64,000 nt of DNA from Candidatus Terraquivivens ruidianensis. GTDB lineage: Archaea; Thermoproteota; Nitrososphaeria_A; Caldarchaeales; Wolframiiraptoraceae. Positions 1 to 8,332 of this stretch are shown one piece after another. The notes under the pieces are model-generated. The model made no database searches. It was not told the DNA's origin and saw nothing but the letters and a program-made list of their open reading frames with translations. How positions within the stretch are numbered: position 1 is the first letter of the stretch; each line of letters begins with the position of its first letter. The translations under genes were made by a program, and so were the position numbers. The stretch lies in assembly GCA_023267975.1 (NCBI GenBank), contig JALNLA010000002.1, positions 41,053-105,052 of the forward strand, given 5' to 3'.

Positions 1-1573
1 ACAGGTTCTTTGCGTACTCCGCGATAACCTCTGGCGCCAGCACCTCACCAACTGGATGGTAACCTCTACCGCCTAAACTTATAGCACAAACTAAGTGCGT
101 ATCCGTCGTTAACAGCTCACTGCTCGACGCGCCTTCCCTGTACAGGGTATCCTGCACTAGAGACCTTACTTGTGGTAAAGCGTTATTACCGTCTACGACA
201 ACGTAAACGAATTCCTCATCATCAACTCTTATTACCAAACAGGATATTCCGCCCGGACCTAGACCGTCGTTCAACCCATACTTGTTCGGGACAGCCCTTG
301 AAAAGCCTATGGAGAATTCTTTACAGCTCCCATCTAGGGGAAGGGATTCCACTTCCCTCATCAAATCCGTGACGTCCTGGATATTTGAATTGAATTGGTT
401 TTCGCTTTGGTCTGCAAAGGAGTTATGCGCATCTACGACCACTATTTTGTCCGATTCTTGTGGCATTATACTGGGCAACAGGTCCTCCATAGGGTTAGGG
501 TGTAGGCTCACTATGGCAACCTTTATCCCGTCAAATGCGAAGACGTTTGCAGACGCCTTACCTGATTTTATCGTCATGGGCTTCATGGTCATTTCGCTAA
601 AGCCGTCTTCCTCAAAGGCTTTGAGCGAGGAATCAACCACTTGCTTAGCTAACCTTAAGCCATCTTCACGTGATGCTATGTTCATCTCGTGTCCAGACAA
701 TCCTTTGAGGACGGCTACCTCCAAACCGGAGGCCGCAAACGTCCTTTCTATGATGTACGGTGTAATGCTACCGCCTATTGACCTTACAGGTCCCGGGTGA
801 AAGCGTGGGATGACGAGACACAAAAGACTAGTTTTTTTCTCCTTATCCCTGAAGAGTATCGTGTCGACAATTATGTCAGCCGCCTTACCGATTTTACACA
901 ATAGCCCCTCAAGGTAAGAGTTGTCTCCCTCTAACATGCTAAGGGCAAAGCCCCTGAGGAGCTTAAACGGCGATTGACTTAAAATTTTGCCAAAGGTCTC
1001 TATCATGAATAACGTGATTGTCGATGCCACAATACCGAGACCGTAAGAAGCTAAAATAATGGGTACCGCTACGCCAACGTCGAGTCCCAAAAGGAGCGCT
1101 ATGCCAGTTGCCTGTATGAACGTGGGTAAGAAGATGTACAACAAAGAAAAGCGCCTGAACTTAAGCGACAGAAAAGTCGAAAAGCTTAAGAAAGTTGAAA
1201 TGTGCAGTCCAACGTACATCACTATAATTAGATGCCAAGGGTTGTTCGTAACGAGCGATATCAAAAATCCTATGAATGTACCCGAAGATAAAAGTATTAG
1301 CTGAGCAAAGGATAACGCGTTGATTCTATTAAGCGAAAATATGTGCTCGTTTTTTAGGAGGGTTTTCTTGAATAAGACGTTTATGCCCAAGGACGATAAT
1401 AATAGCAACAGAAAGAGATACGGTAGCAAACTCGTTGCGCCCGTGCGCAAAGAGACGAGCGTAGCCGTTAACAAGGACAGCGACACCGTAGATGCTATAA
1501 CGACTTTCGGGCTAGGCATCCTAAACAGCAGTTTATACCTTGACGCCATAGCCGAAACCATGTCACTCGGCAA
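1..1573 (-). CDS. DUF2070 family membrane protein, 3' end cut by window edge
   Basis: The frame is open from about 1573 to the window edge, giving about 524 residues; DUF2070 proteins are usually near 580. The N-terminal half holds several hydrophobic segments with short basic loops. A soluble C-terminal domain follows, with the family-type motif PRFHPGPVR (around 810-780) and acidic stretches such as VVVDAHNSF and VIRVDDEEF. I chose the TTG at 1573 because a GGTGGG lies 7 nt upstream and an AT-rich TATA-like box lies near 1622; the ATG at 1561 is the alternative. The family is archaeal and of unknown function. It is divergent from the nuclease gene at 1705. Confidence 0.8.
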   Translation of the reverse strand, partial: MPSDMVSAMASRYKLLFRMPSPKVVIASTVSLSLLTATLVSLRTGATSLLPYLFLLLLLSSLGINVLFKKTLLKNEHIFSLNRINALSFAQLILLSSGTFIGFLISLVTNNPWHLIIVMYVGLHISTFLSFSTFLSLKFRRFSLLYIFLPTFIQATGIALLLGLDVGVAVPIILASYGLGIVASTITLFMIETFGKILSQSPFKLLRGFALSMLEGDNSYLEGLLCKIGKAADIIVDTILFRDKEKKTSLLCLVIPRFHPGPVRSIGGSITPYIIERTFAASGLEVAVLKGLSGHEMNIASREDGLRLAKQVVDSSLKAFEEDGFSEMTMKPMTIKSGKASANVFAFDGIKVAIVSLHPNPMEDLLPSIMPQESDKIVVVDAHNSFADQSENQFNSNIQDVTDLMREVESLPLDGSCKEFSIGFSRAVPNKYGLNDGLGPGGISCLVIRVDDEEFVYVVVDGNNALPQVRSLVQDTLYREGASSSELLTTDTHLVCAISLGGRGYHPVGEVLAPEVIAEYAKNL

Positions 1574-1704
1574 AGCTACACCCACCCTAACCCGACATCT
1601 ATTCCAAAAAATGAAATATTAAATTAAGCTATCTATTGACAGAACTATAAGGTTTTATACGTTCCTTGAATGTGTCTAGAAGGGCGGCGCTGAGGCCATT
1701 TGGC

Positions 1705-2706
1705 ATGAAGGTATACTATAAAAGTGGTGCGTTCGTTGCATATAAAGACACCATGCTGACGTTTGACGCGGCTGAGGATTGCTCTGGCAAATCCTTGAGG
1801 TGCATAACCCATGCGCATGCAGACCATACAACGAAAGTGAACGAATCCAATCTACTAATGACCGCTGAAACCCATGAGCTCCTGAGAGCTTTAAGATGTC
1901 TGGAATATCATGCAAGCATTTTAGAATTTGGGAAGGCGGTGGAGGTAGGGTCCGTTAGGATAAGGGCCGTGAACGCCGGTCATATACTAGGCTCATGTCA
2001 GTACGTAGTTGAATGCGATGATGGCGCGCTACTCTTCAGCGGAGACATAAATGTTCACGACACACTCGTTACCAAGGCGGCTGAGCCCGCTCATGCTGAT
2101 TTCATGATCGTAGAGGCAACATATGGTTCCCCTTTCTTTGTATTCCCTGACAGGGAAATAATTTATTCCAAAATCGTGAGGTGGATTTGTGATTGTCTAA
2201 GAGATGGCAATGTGCCGGCATTCAAGACATATCTTATTGGTAAGTCTCAAGAAGTTATAAAATTGGTTAACGAGTACTTGGGGATACCGGTCATAGTGAA
2301 TGAGAGCGTGGCCAAGGCATGCGAAGTTTACAAGAAATTTGGCTTAAACCTCTCATATTTTTGTAAGAATACGGCCGCTGGGAAAGAGCTACTGAGGTCT
2401 GGTGAGTGCGTGTACGTGAGCAATCATAGGACCGACATACCCGTTGACAGAAGGGTAAAATGGGCGATAGCGACTGGTTGGGCGCTTAGATACAGGTTCG
2501 ATTTTTACGACGCCGCATTTCCGCTCAGTAGTCACACCGATTTTAAGGGGCTCATAAACCATGTTGAGACATGCATGCCAAATACGGTTTACACAATGCA
2601 CGGCTATAGCGAGCTGCTTGCTAAGGTATTGGAAAGAAGGGGCTTCGTGGCGTCAGCTCTCGAGTCCGCCGAAACATTCATACCGTTCGTCTACGGGAGG
2701 GGTTAA
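1705..2706 (+). CDS. Metallo-beta-lactamase-fold exonuclease (COG1236-like)
   Basis: A 333-residue protein with the zinc-binding HAHADH motif near residue 35, followed by GHILGSCQ, FSGDINVHD and VEATYG, and a late HTDFKGL. These are the ordered motifs of beta-lactamase-fold RNA/DNA nucleases. It is short and lacks the KH domains of archaeal CPSF1, so it resembles the compact COG1236 exonuclease-like group. The start is uncertain. A TATA-like box at 1651-1658 predicts transcription from about 1680, and GCTGAGG precedes ATG 1705, so I prefer that over the longer TTG frame from 1666. Role in RNA or DNA processing is inferred from the family. Confidence 0.78.
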   Translation: MKVYYKSGAFVAYKDTMLTFDAAEDCSGKSLRCITHAHADHTTKVNESNLLMTAETHELLRALRCLEYHASILEFGKAVEVGSVRIRAVNAGHILGSCQYVVECDDGALLFSGDINVHDTLVTKAAEPAHADFMIVEATYGSPFFVFPDREIIYSKIVRWICDCLRDGNVPAFKTYLIGKSQEVIKLVNEYLGIPVIVNESVAKACEVYKKFGLNLSYFCKNTAAGKELLRSGECVYVSNHRTDIPVDRRVKWAIATGWALRYRFDFYDAAFPLSSHTDFKGLINHVETCMPNTVYTMHGYSELLAKVLERRGFVASALESAETFIPFVYGRG

Positions 2707-2751
2707 ACCCTCCTGACAAAATTAAAATATCCCCAAAACTCAAAATCTTAC

Positions 2752-2925
2752 ATGAGTTCTAGGAGAAAACGCAAAGAAGCTCCGATGCCTGCGACGATGG
2801 CAGGGTTATTGGCATTCTTTGGTGAGGAGTCTAAAGGTTTTAAGGTTAAGCCCGAAGTCGTGATGGTGGCGGCGATTGCATTAATCGTCGTAGTTTTAAT
2901 CGTGAGCAGGCTCTGGCCATTTTAA
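2752..2925 (+). CDS. secG: Preprotein translocase subunit Sec61-beta (SecG)
   Basis: A 57-residue protein. A basic N-terminus (MSSRRKRKEA) is followed by the PMPATMAGLLAFF segment and the FKVKPEVVMV stretch, then one C-terminal transmembrane helix (about residues 36-52) ending RLWPF. This is the classical archaeal Sec61-beta architecture. It is the small tail-anchored subunit of the SecYEbeta translocon and sits in the cytoplasmic membrane. Its stop codon overlaps, tail to tail, the end of the winged-helix gene on the other strand. Confidence 0.9.
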   Translation: MSSRRKRKEAPMPATMAGLLAFFGEESKGFKVKPEVVMVAAIALIVVVLIVSRLWPF

Positions 2926-3200
2926 GTTTCGTCTATGGCCTGTTGGCCCAAGCCCGTGAGCGTCCAGAGGGACTGTCCCCTTCCCCTCAGGTTTTTAACT
3001 ATACCCTCCGCACCCATGTTCTTAAGATGCCTCCTTATGGCCGAGGGTGTTAGGCCGACTTCGTCTGCGATTTGTGCTACCGACACGGCCTTGCGCTCCT
3101 TCAGTATTTTGATTATCATACTCCGTACCTTAACGCCCCTCAACGTGTTCTTTATTCTACTCAAGAAAGCTTTCGGGTTTATCTCCCGAGGGCCCTGCAT
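2922..3200 (-). CDS. Winged helix-turn-helix DNA-binding protein
   Basis: A 92-residue protein dominated by a winged helix: a recognition region around VSVAQIADEVGLTPSAIRRH (residues 38-57) and a wing near KNLRGRGQSLWTLT. No ligand or metal-binding domain is visible, so it is a minimal regulator or architectural protein. An AT-rich TATA region (about 3210-3225) lies close to the ATG, suggesting a leaderless transcript. It lies downstream of aroC and the zinc ribbon on the same strand, but with its own promoter. The target is unknown. Confidence 0.7.
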   Translation of the reverse strand: MQGPREINPKAFLSRIKNTLRGVKVRSMIIKILKERKAVSVAQIADEVGLTPSAIRRHLKNMGAEGIVKNLRGRGQSLWTLTGLGQQAIDET

Positions 3201-3253
3201 ATCTCAATAATATATTATAATGCGCTGCAATTAATTCTTTTCAAATCGGACGC

Positions 3254-3418
3254 TTAAGGCTCGTCGACCCTGAGGGGGTTTTTCAAAGCCCATACATGGC
3301 CGCATCGCGGGCACCAAACATCCCATACGTTGTTAACCCTGCTGTCCCTTGGCTTTAGAGGAATTACTAACTCGTACCCGCATCTAGGGCATTTAATCTG
3401 TACTCCTTCTTTAGACAT
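3254..3418 (-). CDS. Small zinc-ribbon protein
   Basis: A 54-residue protein with two CPRCG knuckles (CPRCGYELV and CPRCGHVWA) about 26 residues apart, a typical four-cysteine zinc ribbon. It starts 7 nt after the chorismate synthase stop codon, so it is almost certainly cotranscribed with aroC. Such ribbons occur in nucleic-acid-binding proteins and as protein-interaction modules; nothing here decides which. Function unknown. Confidence 0.72.
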   Translation of the reverse strand: MSKEGVQIKCPRCGYELVIPLKPRDSRVNNVWDVWCPRCGHVWALKNPLRVDEP

Positions 3419-3425
3419 TCTTTCC

Positions 3426-4532
3426 TCAGTCTCTTAGGACAGGCGGTATGAGGGCAGCCCTTATTGCATGGTCTGCTAAAATTATGGCAACGACCGCCTC
3501 CACGACCGGCACGGCTCTGGGAATGACTGTTGTGTCATGTCTGCCCCTCACTACAATCTCGGCCTCTTTCATACTGCTCAGGTCAACGGTCGTTTGTTTC
3601 TTAGCTATTGATGATGGTGGCTTGAAGGCAACCCTAAGGACCAAAGGCATGCCTGTGGATATTCCGCCGAGTATGCCGCCTGCGTTGTTCGTAGTGGTTA
3701 CGACCTTTCCATCTGTAATGGTGTAGGGGTCGTTATTCTGCGAGCCTAGCAACTTAGCTGCCGTAAAGCCGGCACCAAACTCTACGCCCTTGACCGCCGG
3801 TATTGCAAATAGTGCCCTACTCAGGTCAGAATCTAGCGAGGAGAAGATGGGCTCACCCAAACCAACTGGTAGCCCGAATACTTGGCACTCGACTATACCG
3901 CCAAGGCTATCGCCCTCGCTCTTAACCTCGTTTATTTTCCCAATCATTTCCTTAGCAGCAGCCTCGTCTGGACATCTGACCTCGTTACTATACCTCTTGT
4001 TTCTGATATCGTCTAACGTGAAGCCTCTAGCCCTTATGCCGCCTATCTCCAGAGCGTAGGCCATTATCTCAACGTTTAACGTCTTCGAGAGCAGCTTTTT
4101 GGCAACAGCTCCGGCCATGACTAAGCCAGCGGTCACCCTTCCCGAGAACCTTCCGCCACCCCGCCAGTCCGCGAACCCGCCGTACTTTATCCTAGCGACA
4201 TAGTCTGCATGTCCTGGCCTGGGTCTATTCACGAACGTTCTGTACGGCTCTGAATCGACATCCTTATTCCAGACTAGCATGCAGATGGGCGAGCCCGTTG
4301 TCCTGCCCTCGAATACCCCAGAAAGTATCTCCACTTTATCCTCTTCTACCCTAGGTGAGATAAGGCTGGACGTGCCTGGCTTCCTGAGGTCGAGCTCTCT
4401 CTGGATGTCAGCCTCCGAAAGCTCTAAGCCTGCTGGGCAGCCGTCAACTACCGCTCCGACGCATCTTCCGTGGCTCTCGCCAAAGCTTATGACGACAAAC
4501 CTTTCGCCTATAATATTCCCCGTCAAATCCAA
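3426..4532 (-). CDS. aroC: Chorismate synthase
   Basis: A 368-residue protein that converts 5-enolpyruvylshikimate-3-phosphate to chorismate, the last step of the common aromatic pathway, with reduced flavin. It contains the signature FGESHGRCVGAVVDGCPAG at the N-terminus, RPRPGHADYV, and GGGRFSGRVTAGLV. Length is normal for the family. The start is a TTG, placed as expected a few residues before the FGESHG motif. It lies about 41 kb from the operon carrying the other shikimate enzymes, followed by a zinc-ribbon gene. Confidence 0.96.
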   Translation of the reverse strand: MDLTGNIIGERFVVISFGESHGRCVGAVVDGCPAGLELSEADIQRELDLRKPGTSSLISPRVEEDKVEILSGVFEGRTTGSPICMLVWNKDVDSEPYRTFVNRPRPGHADYVARIKYGGFADWRGGGRFSGRVTAGLVMAGAVAKKLLSKTLNVEIMAYALEIGGIRARGFTLDDIRNKRYSNEVRCPDEAAAKEMIGKINEVKSEGDSLGGIVECQVFGLPVGLGEPIFSSLDSDLSRALFAIPAVKGVEFGAGFTAAKLLGSQNNDPYTITDGKVVTTTNNAGGILGGISTGMPLVLRVAFKPPSSIAKKQTTVDLSSMKEAEIVVRGRHDTTVIPRAVPVVEAVVAIILADHAIRAALIPPVLRD

Positions 4533-4619
4533 ATGCTACTTTACGCTTTAGATTTAAAGCTATTGTAATGGTCCTCGATAGCATTAAAATAGGCTCAGAT
4601 TCATGAAGGCTTCTCTATA

Positions 4620-5117
4620 TCACCAAGCTGGGGTCTCGTATCTAAACATTATTCTATCCCCGTCTTTCAGCTTGTAACTACCAGCACCAACCGGCGCGTA
4701 CTCCCATTCGGCCTTGTTCTCGTTCCAAATGTACCACATCCAGTACCTGCCTGCATCCGGATTATTCCTCAAGCCGTCGATGGACTCGATGAATTCTCCC
4801 AATCCGGCGAAGTACGTCGTTTCCACAGTGGCCGACCTCCTCAGAGCCTCAAGGGCCGTCGCTCCTTTAGTTAACCAGATAACATCTGTTTTTGTCGTAT
4901 TGCCGTTATCTACAGTGACCTCTACTCTGAGGATTAGCTCCTCAAGCTCGTTTAGACGTGCGACCAGCGCCTCAGCGAGCGCATCCGTCTTATTCCTCTG
5001 CTCGGCCAGCTGCGTCTCTAGGCCATAAACCTGATAACCCACGTATACCAGCGCAAGGCTCAGTACGACGAACGCAACTATAATCGCTTGGAACTCCTTT
5101 CTGACCAAAACGCTCAC
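4620..5117 (-). CDS. Membrane-anchored DUF4430 (transcobalamin-like) protein
   Basis: A 165-residue protein with one N-terminal transmembrane segment (about residues 10-29), a short coiled-coil-like linker rich in E/L/R, and a C-terminal DUF4430 domain containing GRYWMWYIWNE and the terminal LKDGDRIMFRYE. DUF4430 is related to the beta domain of transcobalamin/intrinsic factor and is usually extracellular. The GTG start at 5117 overlaps the upstream stop codon in a 4-nt GTGA, indicating translational coupling to the membrane protein gene. A role in ligand (perhaps cofactor) capture at the cell surface is inference only. Confidence 0.75.
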   Translation of the reverse strand: MSVLVRKEFQAIIVAFVVLSLALVYVGYQVYGLETQLAEQRNKTDALAEALVARLNELEELILRVEVTVDNGNTTKTDVIWLTKGATALEALRRSATVETTYFAGLGEFIESIDGLRNNPDAGRYWMWYIWNENKAEWEYAPVGAGSYKLKDGDRIMFRYETPAW

Positions 5118-5782
5118 CAACCCTCGCTCGACGCTACCCTTACGCCGGAACGGGCTGCGACGGTTATTGGGACCTTAACCTTCACCAGCAGCTTGGCAAG
5201 TGCGACGAGCGGCGGAACGAAGACTAGCGATGCGAGGTGGTAGAGGGTAAAGGGTATCTGGCCGATGAAGGAAAGCCAGAAAGACCCAATCCATAGCCCA
5301 CAGCCGATGACCCCTGTCCAAAAATCGAAAAGCAGGATAGCGATTGCCGTCGTGAGAAGGGTGCGGCCTAGCAGTCTCTTGTACTTGTCGAACATGGAAA
5401 GTCCGTTTCGCATACCGAGAAGCCAGGCGAAGATGAATCCCGACCACTTGAAGACCCAGACGTGCCAAAGCCCAGGGCCGAAAAGGAGCAGGTCAAAGGC
5501 TACTACGCCTGCAAGGGTCAGGACCCCGAAATACCGGTTGAGCGTCCTCCAAAACTTATTCCTTCCCAAAGGAAGCGAGAAGGAGCCGGCCGTCACGAGG
5601 GTAGGGATAACCCATTCCAAGTTAGGTAGCAACTCTATTCCAACCGCAGACCTGTACGCCCAGAACAACCCTGTAAAGACCACTCCCAGCAGGACGAACA
5701 GCCTGAACCTCTTCGATAAGACCTCATCGGTAGTCCTGCCGCCCCCTATTCTGTCCGGCAAGCGGGCTAATGCGCCGAGCAT
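5114..5782 (-). CDS. Polytopic membrane protein, possible ECF-type S component
   Basis: A 222-residue protein with about six hydrophobic segments, an N-terminal cytoplasmic arm, and a late LFDFWTGVIGCGLW ... IPFTLYHLASLVF region reminiscent of ECF-transporter substrate-binding (S) subunits. It is the first gene of a two-gene unit with the DUF4430 protein (GTGA overlap). Together they suggest capture and uptake of a small molecule, but no ECF A/T subunits are in the window and the assignment is weak. The start ATG lies 2 nt after a perfect palindrome and about 27 nt after a TATA box, so the mRNA is probably leaderless and repressor-controlled. Confidence 0.5.
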   Translation of the reverse strand: MLGALARLPDRIGGGRTTDEVLSKRFRLFVLLGVVFTGLFWAYRSAVGIELLPNLEWVIPTLVTAGSFSLPLGRNKFWRTLNRYFGVLTLAGVVAFDLLLFGPGLWHVWVFKWSGFIFAWLLGMRNGLSMFDKYKRLLGRTLLTTAIAILLFDFWTGVIGCGLWIGSFWLSFIGQIPFTLYHLASLVFVPPLVALAKLLVKVKVPITVAARSGVRVASSEGW

Positions 5783-5784
5783 AG

Positions 5785-5805
5785 ATGGATGGATATACCA
5801 TCCAT
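5785..5805 (-). promoter_or_regulatory. Palindromic operator between TATA box and start codon
   Basis: A perfect 8-bp inverted repeat, ATGGATGG and CCATCCAT with a 5-bp AT spacer, lies between a TATA box (minus-strand CTTAAATA, about 5806-5813) and the ATG at 5782. A protein bound here would cover the transcription start. The arrangement is typical of archaeal repressor sites; the cognate regulator is not identifiable. Confidence 0.55.
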
Positions 5806-5983
5806 ATTTAAGTATTATGTATGCTGAGCAGTATTGCTAGCGTGATTCTGAACACGTGATATCATGGGCAACTTTGCTACTTCCAAGACTGATTGATTAT
5901 GATACACGGAAAAATTTTCTTGCACCTCACATAATTATAATCATCTGGATGCCTTTAGAGGTTAGAGAAGATTGCGTTTGCGC

Positions 5984-7063
5984 TCAGAGGTATCCAGGCC
6001 TAGGGCTCTTGAGGATATCATAATCCATCTTTACCATGAGACGTCTCTCAGCAGCGGATATTATCATCCGGAGAAGCTCTGGGTACGATATATTAGCTAG
6101 GCTTGCCATCTTGTTGAGGTGACCATCCCACACCCATCCGGGGTTTGGGTTGACCTCCAATAACATAGGGGTGCCATCTTTACTGAGCCTCCAATCGAAC
6201 CTTGCATAATCTCTACACTCAAATCTCTCAAACAGCATCTTGCACCAATTTTGGATTAGCTCGTTCAGACCACTACTCAGCTCTGCCCTAACAGACTTGA
6301 CAACGTCGTAAGGTGTTCCCTTCATCCACTTCGCCTCGTAGCAGCATATTCTGGGAAGCCCATCAGGAAGTCCAGAATAGTCCTCTTTTATTATAGGCAG
6401 GAAGATGTAGTCGTTCGGTGGATTTCCAACAATCCCAACGGATATATCATCACCGTGGATGTACTCCTCTAACATTATCGGCCTCTTGTACTTCAGCACG
6501 CCCCTCATCCATCTTATCCTATCATTCAGCTCATACCATGTCCACACTATGCTATTATATGTTATACCGAAGCTGTTGTCACCGAAGTTGGGCTTAACGA
6601 TTAAGGGGAAGTCGACGTGGATGCTGTCCAAATCCTTCAAATCGTTAATAAGGACGGACTTAGGGACTGGTATACCCATGTCCTTCGCAACACTCTTGAC
6701 CAAAGACTTGTCATAGCAGTACGAAAGGCACCTGGGGCCAGCTCCTGTATATCTCATGTTAAGGACATCCAAGATGGCGGGAATATGCATCTCCATCAAA
6801 GGGTCGTTGTTGAACCCCTCATCGCATAGGTTCAGGACGATGTGATAGTAGGGCCGTAGTCTTATGAGCTCCTCAAGCATCTTATCGTGTTCATCTATAT
6901 AGTAAAACTCATAGTCGTTTATGCAGGAAAGCGCAGCCTTCAGTTCATCAACAGCAAGATAATCATCTTGGTCAAACCTTCTACCGGGCTTAACGAGGTC
7001 CGGCCTTCTCGGATCTCCTAACAGCACGGGAACTAGCTTCGTATTTTTATTATAGCCCGTCAT
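5984..7063 (-). CDS. D-Ala-D-Ala ligase-like ATP-grasp ligase
   Basis: A 359-residue ATP-grasp protein. Visible motifs are NLCDEGF in the N-terminal domain, LIVKPNFGDNSFGI (phosphate loop), MLEEYIHGDDISVGIVGN (adenine/metal region) and MLLEVNPNPGW (metal ligands E and N). The order matches the D-alanine-D-alanine ligase family, which activates a carboxylate as acyl phosphate and couples it to an amine. Archaea have no classical peptidoglycan, so the substrate must differ. Its start overlaps the methyltransferase gene by 14 nt, so the two probably act on one product. Confidence 0.8.
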   Translation of the reverse strand: MTGYNKNTKLVPVLLGDPRRPDLVKPGRRFDQDDYLAVDELKAALSCINDYEFYYIDEHDKMLEELIRLRPYYHIVLNLCDEGFNNDPLMEMHIPAILDVLNMRYTGAGPRCLSYCYDKSLVKSVAKDMGIPVPKSVLINDLKDLDSIHVDFPLIVKPNFGDNSFGITYNSIVWTWYELNDRIRWMRGVLKYKRPIMLEEYIHGDDISVGIVGNPPNDYIFLPIIKEDYSGLPDGLPRICCYEAKWMKGTPYDVVKSVRAELSSGLNELIQNWCKMLFERFECRDYARFDWRLSKDGTPMLLEVNPNPGWVWDGHLNKMASLANISYPELLRMIISAAERRLMVKMDYDILKSPRPGYL

Positions 7064-7943
7064 TTCCGTTACCCTTCATGGCCGTCGCTGATACCACTAA
7101 CCTGTTACTCATCATGCCCTTATCCCTACCGTCACCATGCTCCATGCACAGCTTATCGTGAAGTAAGATGTTCGAGAAGCCCGCCGTCTCCAAAAGGTTC
7201 CTAAGCTCTTCGTATGAGTAGAGCCTTACGGCGTAGAACTGGTCGACGATGACACCCTTATCCGTGCTCACTACGACCTCCCTCGTAATTAACCTCTTAC
7301 CATCCTTTGCCAAGCACCTTTCCCTGAAGGCAATGTGCCTTTTATCAATCCATTCCCATGTTCTCTTCTCATAATTATTCTTTATGTACTCACCATTCGT
7401 CAAATCTATCAGAACCCTGCCGTAAGGTCTCAATATCCTATAAACCTCCCTCAAAACCTTTAGGTCATCATCGATTCTCTCAAAGTATCCAAAGCTGTTA
7501 CCCAATATAAGTACGGCATCAAAGCAGTTATCGGGATACGTTAGCCTTCTGGCATCTCCTACCCTGAAAGAGATGCTAAGGCCTCTGCTCTTAGCCCATG
7601 CCCTTGCCCTTGATATCAAATACTTGGAAATGTCGACACCCTCGACATTCATGAACCCCCTCATGGCCAGCTCTATCGAGTGACGTCCATGACCGCAACA
7701 AAGGTCTAGAATCTTGTGCTCCGTTTTCAGGTCAAGGGCATTTGTTATTAGATCTATCTCCATCCTAGTTATCTCAGGATTGTTTACAACATCGCCGTCA
7801 GTCTTCAGATAAAAGGCATCGAAGATCTGCCTCCACCATTCATGATGAACGTAATGTTCCAGATCGTCGATGGGACCGAGACATCTTCTGTACCTTGTAC
7901 CCCTCTTGTATGAGTTTATCTTTGAATGGTTAGGCTTGACCAT
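7050..7943 (-). CDS. Class I SAM-dependent methyltransferase
   Basis: A 297-residue protein. Motif I is ILDLCCGHGRHS (about residues 98-109), followed by VEGVDIS (motif II) and DAVLILGNSFGYF (motif IV), then a beta-rich C-terminal part. These define a Rossmann-type methyltransferase using S-adenosylmethionine; the substrate is not readable. It is the first gene of a two-gene unit with the ATP-grasp ligase (14-nt overlap). A TATA-like CTTATAAC lies about 45 nt upstream of the ATG. Confidence 0.85.
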   Translation of the reverse strand: MVKPNHSKINSYKRGTRYRRCLGPIDDLEHYVHHEWWRQIFDAFYLKTDGDVVNNPEITRMEIDLITNALDLKTEHKILDLCCGHGRHSIELAMRGFMNVEGVDISKYLISRARAWAKSRGLSISFRVGDARRLTYPDNCFDAVLILGNSFGYFERIDDDLKVLREVYRILRPYGRVLIDLTNGEYIKNNYEKRTWEWIDKRHIAFRERCLAKDGKRLITREVVVSTDKGVIVDQFYAVRLYSYEELRNLLETAGFSNILLHDKLCMEHGDGRDKGMMSNRLVVSATAMKGNGNDGL

Positions 7944-8174
7944 TTGAGGTCAGCATACTCAGACGAGCCGTCTAGGAACGTTGTTATAAGACTTACTGTA
8001 GAATTTCGTTAAATAGTGAATTATTGGAGTATTTAAGGTAAGACGTAAGGCGTCTTATTGCTGCGATAGTCGGCTGCTCGGGCTGTAAGCCCATTGGCAT
8101 CCATCTTTCTATGGCCAACGTACGAAGGATTAGTTGTCTCGAATGCCTTTGATTAGACAGGCTCCATAAATAGG

Positions 8175-8248
8175 TGCCGCCGGTGGGATTCGAACCCACG
8201 CCAAGGGATTATGAGCCCCCCACTCTGACCAGGCTAAGTTACGGCGGC
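8175..8248 (-). tRNA. tRNA-Met (anticodon CAT)
   Basis: A 74-nt cloverleaf: acceptor GCCGCCG/CGGCGGC with discriminator A, T arm GTGGG-TTCGAAT-CCCAC, anticodon loop CTCATAA. CCA is not encoded. The anticodon stem has a G-U pair where initiator tRNAs carry a third G-C, so it is read as elongator Met. A CAT tRNA for Ile (modified C34) cannot be excluded. A TATA-like CTTATTAAAG lies about 27 nt upstream. Confidence 0.93.
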
Positions 8249-8332
8249 ACTGGTTACTTTAACTTACTTACCCTTTAATAAGCGATTCTTCCACTGGTGA
8301 ATAAATTTTATGTCCGTCCAGCTGGCTCGAAT

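Noticed and set aside
282-800. 172-codon plus-strand frame near the left edge
   Set aside because: It is the antisense shadow of the DUF2070 gene, whose minus-strand translation has family motifs.
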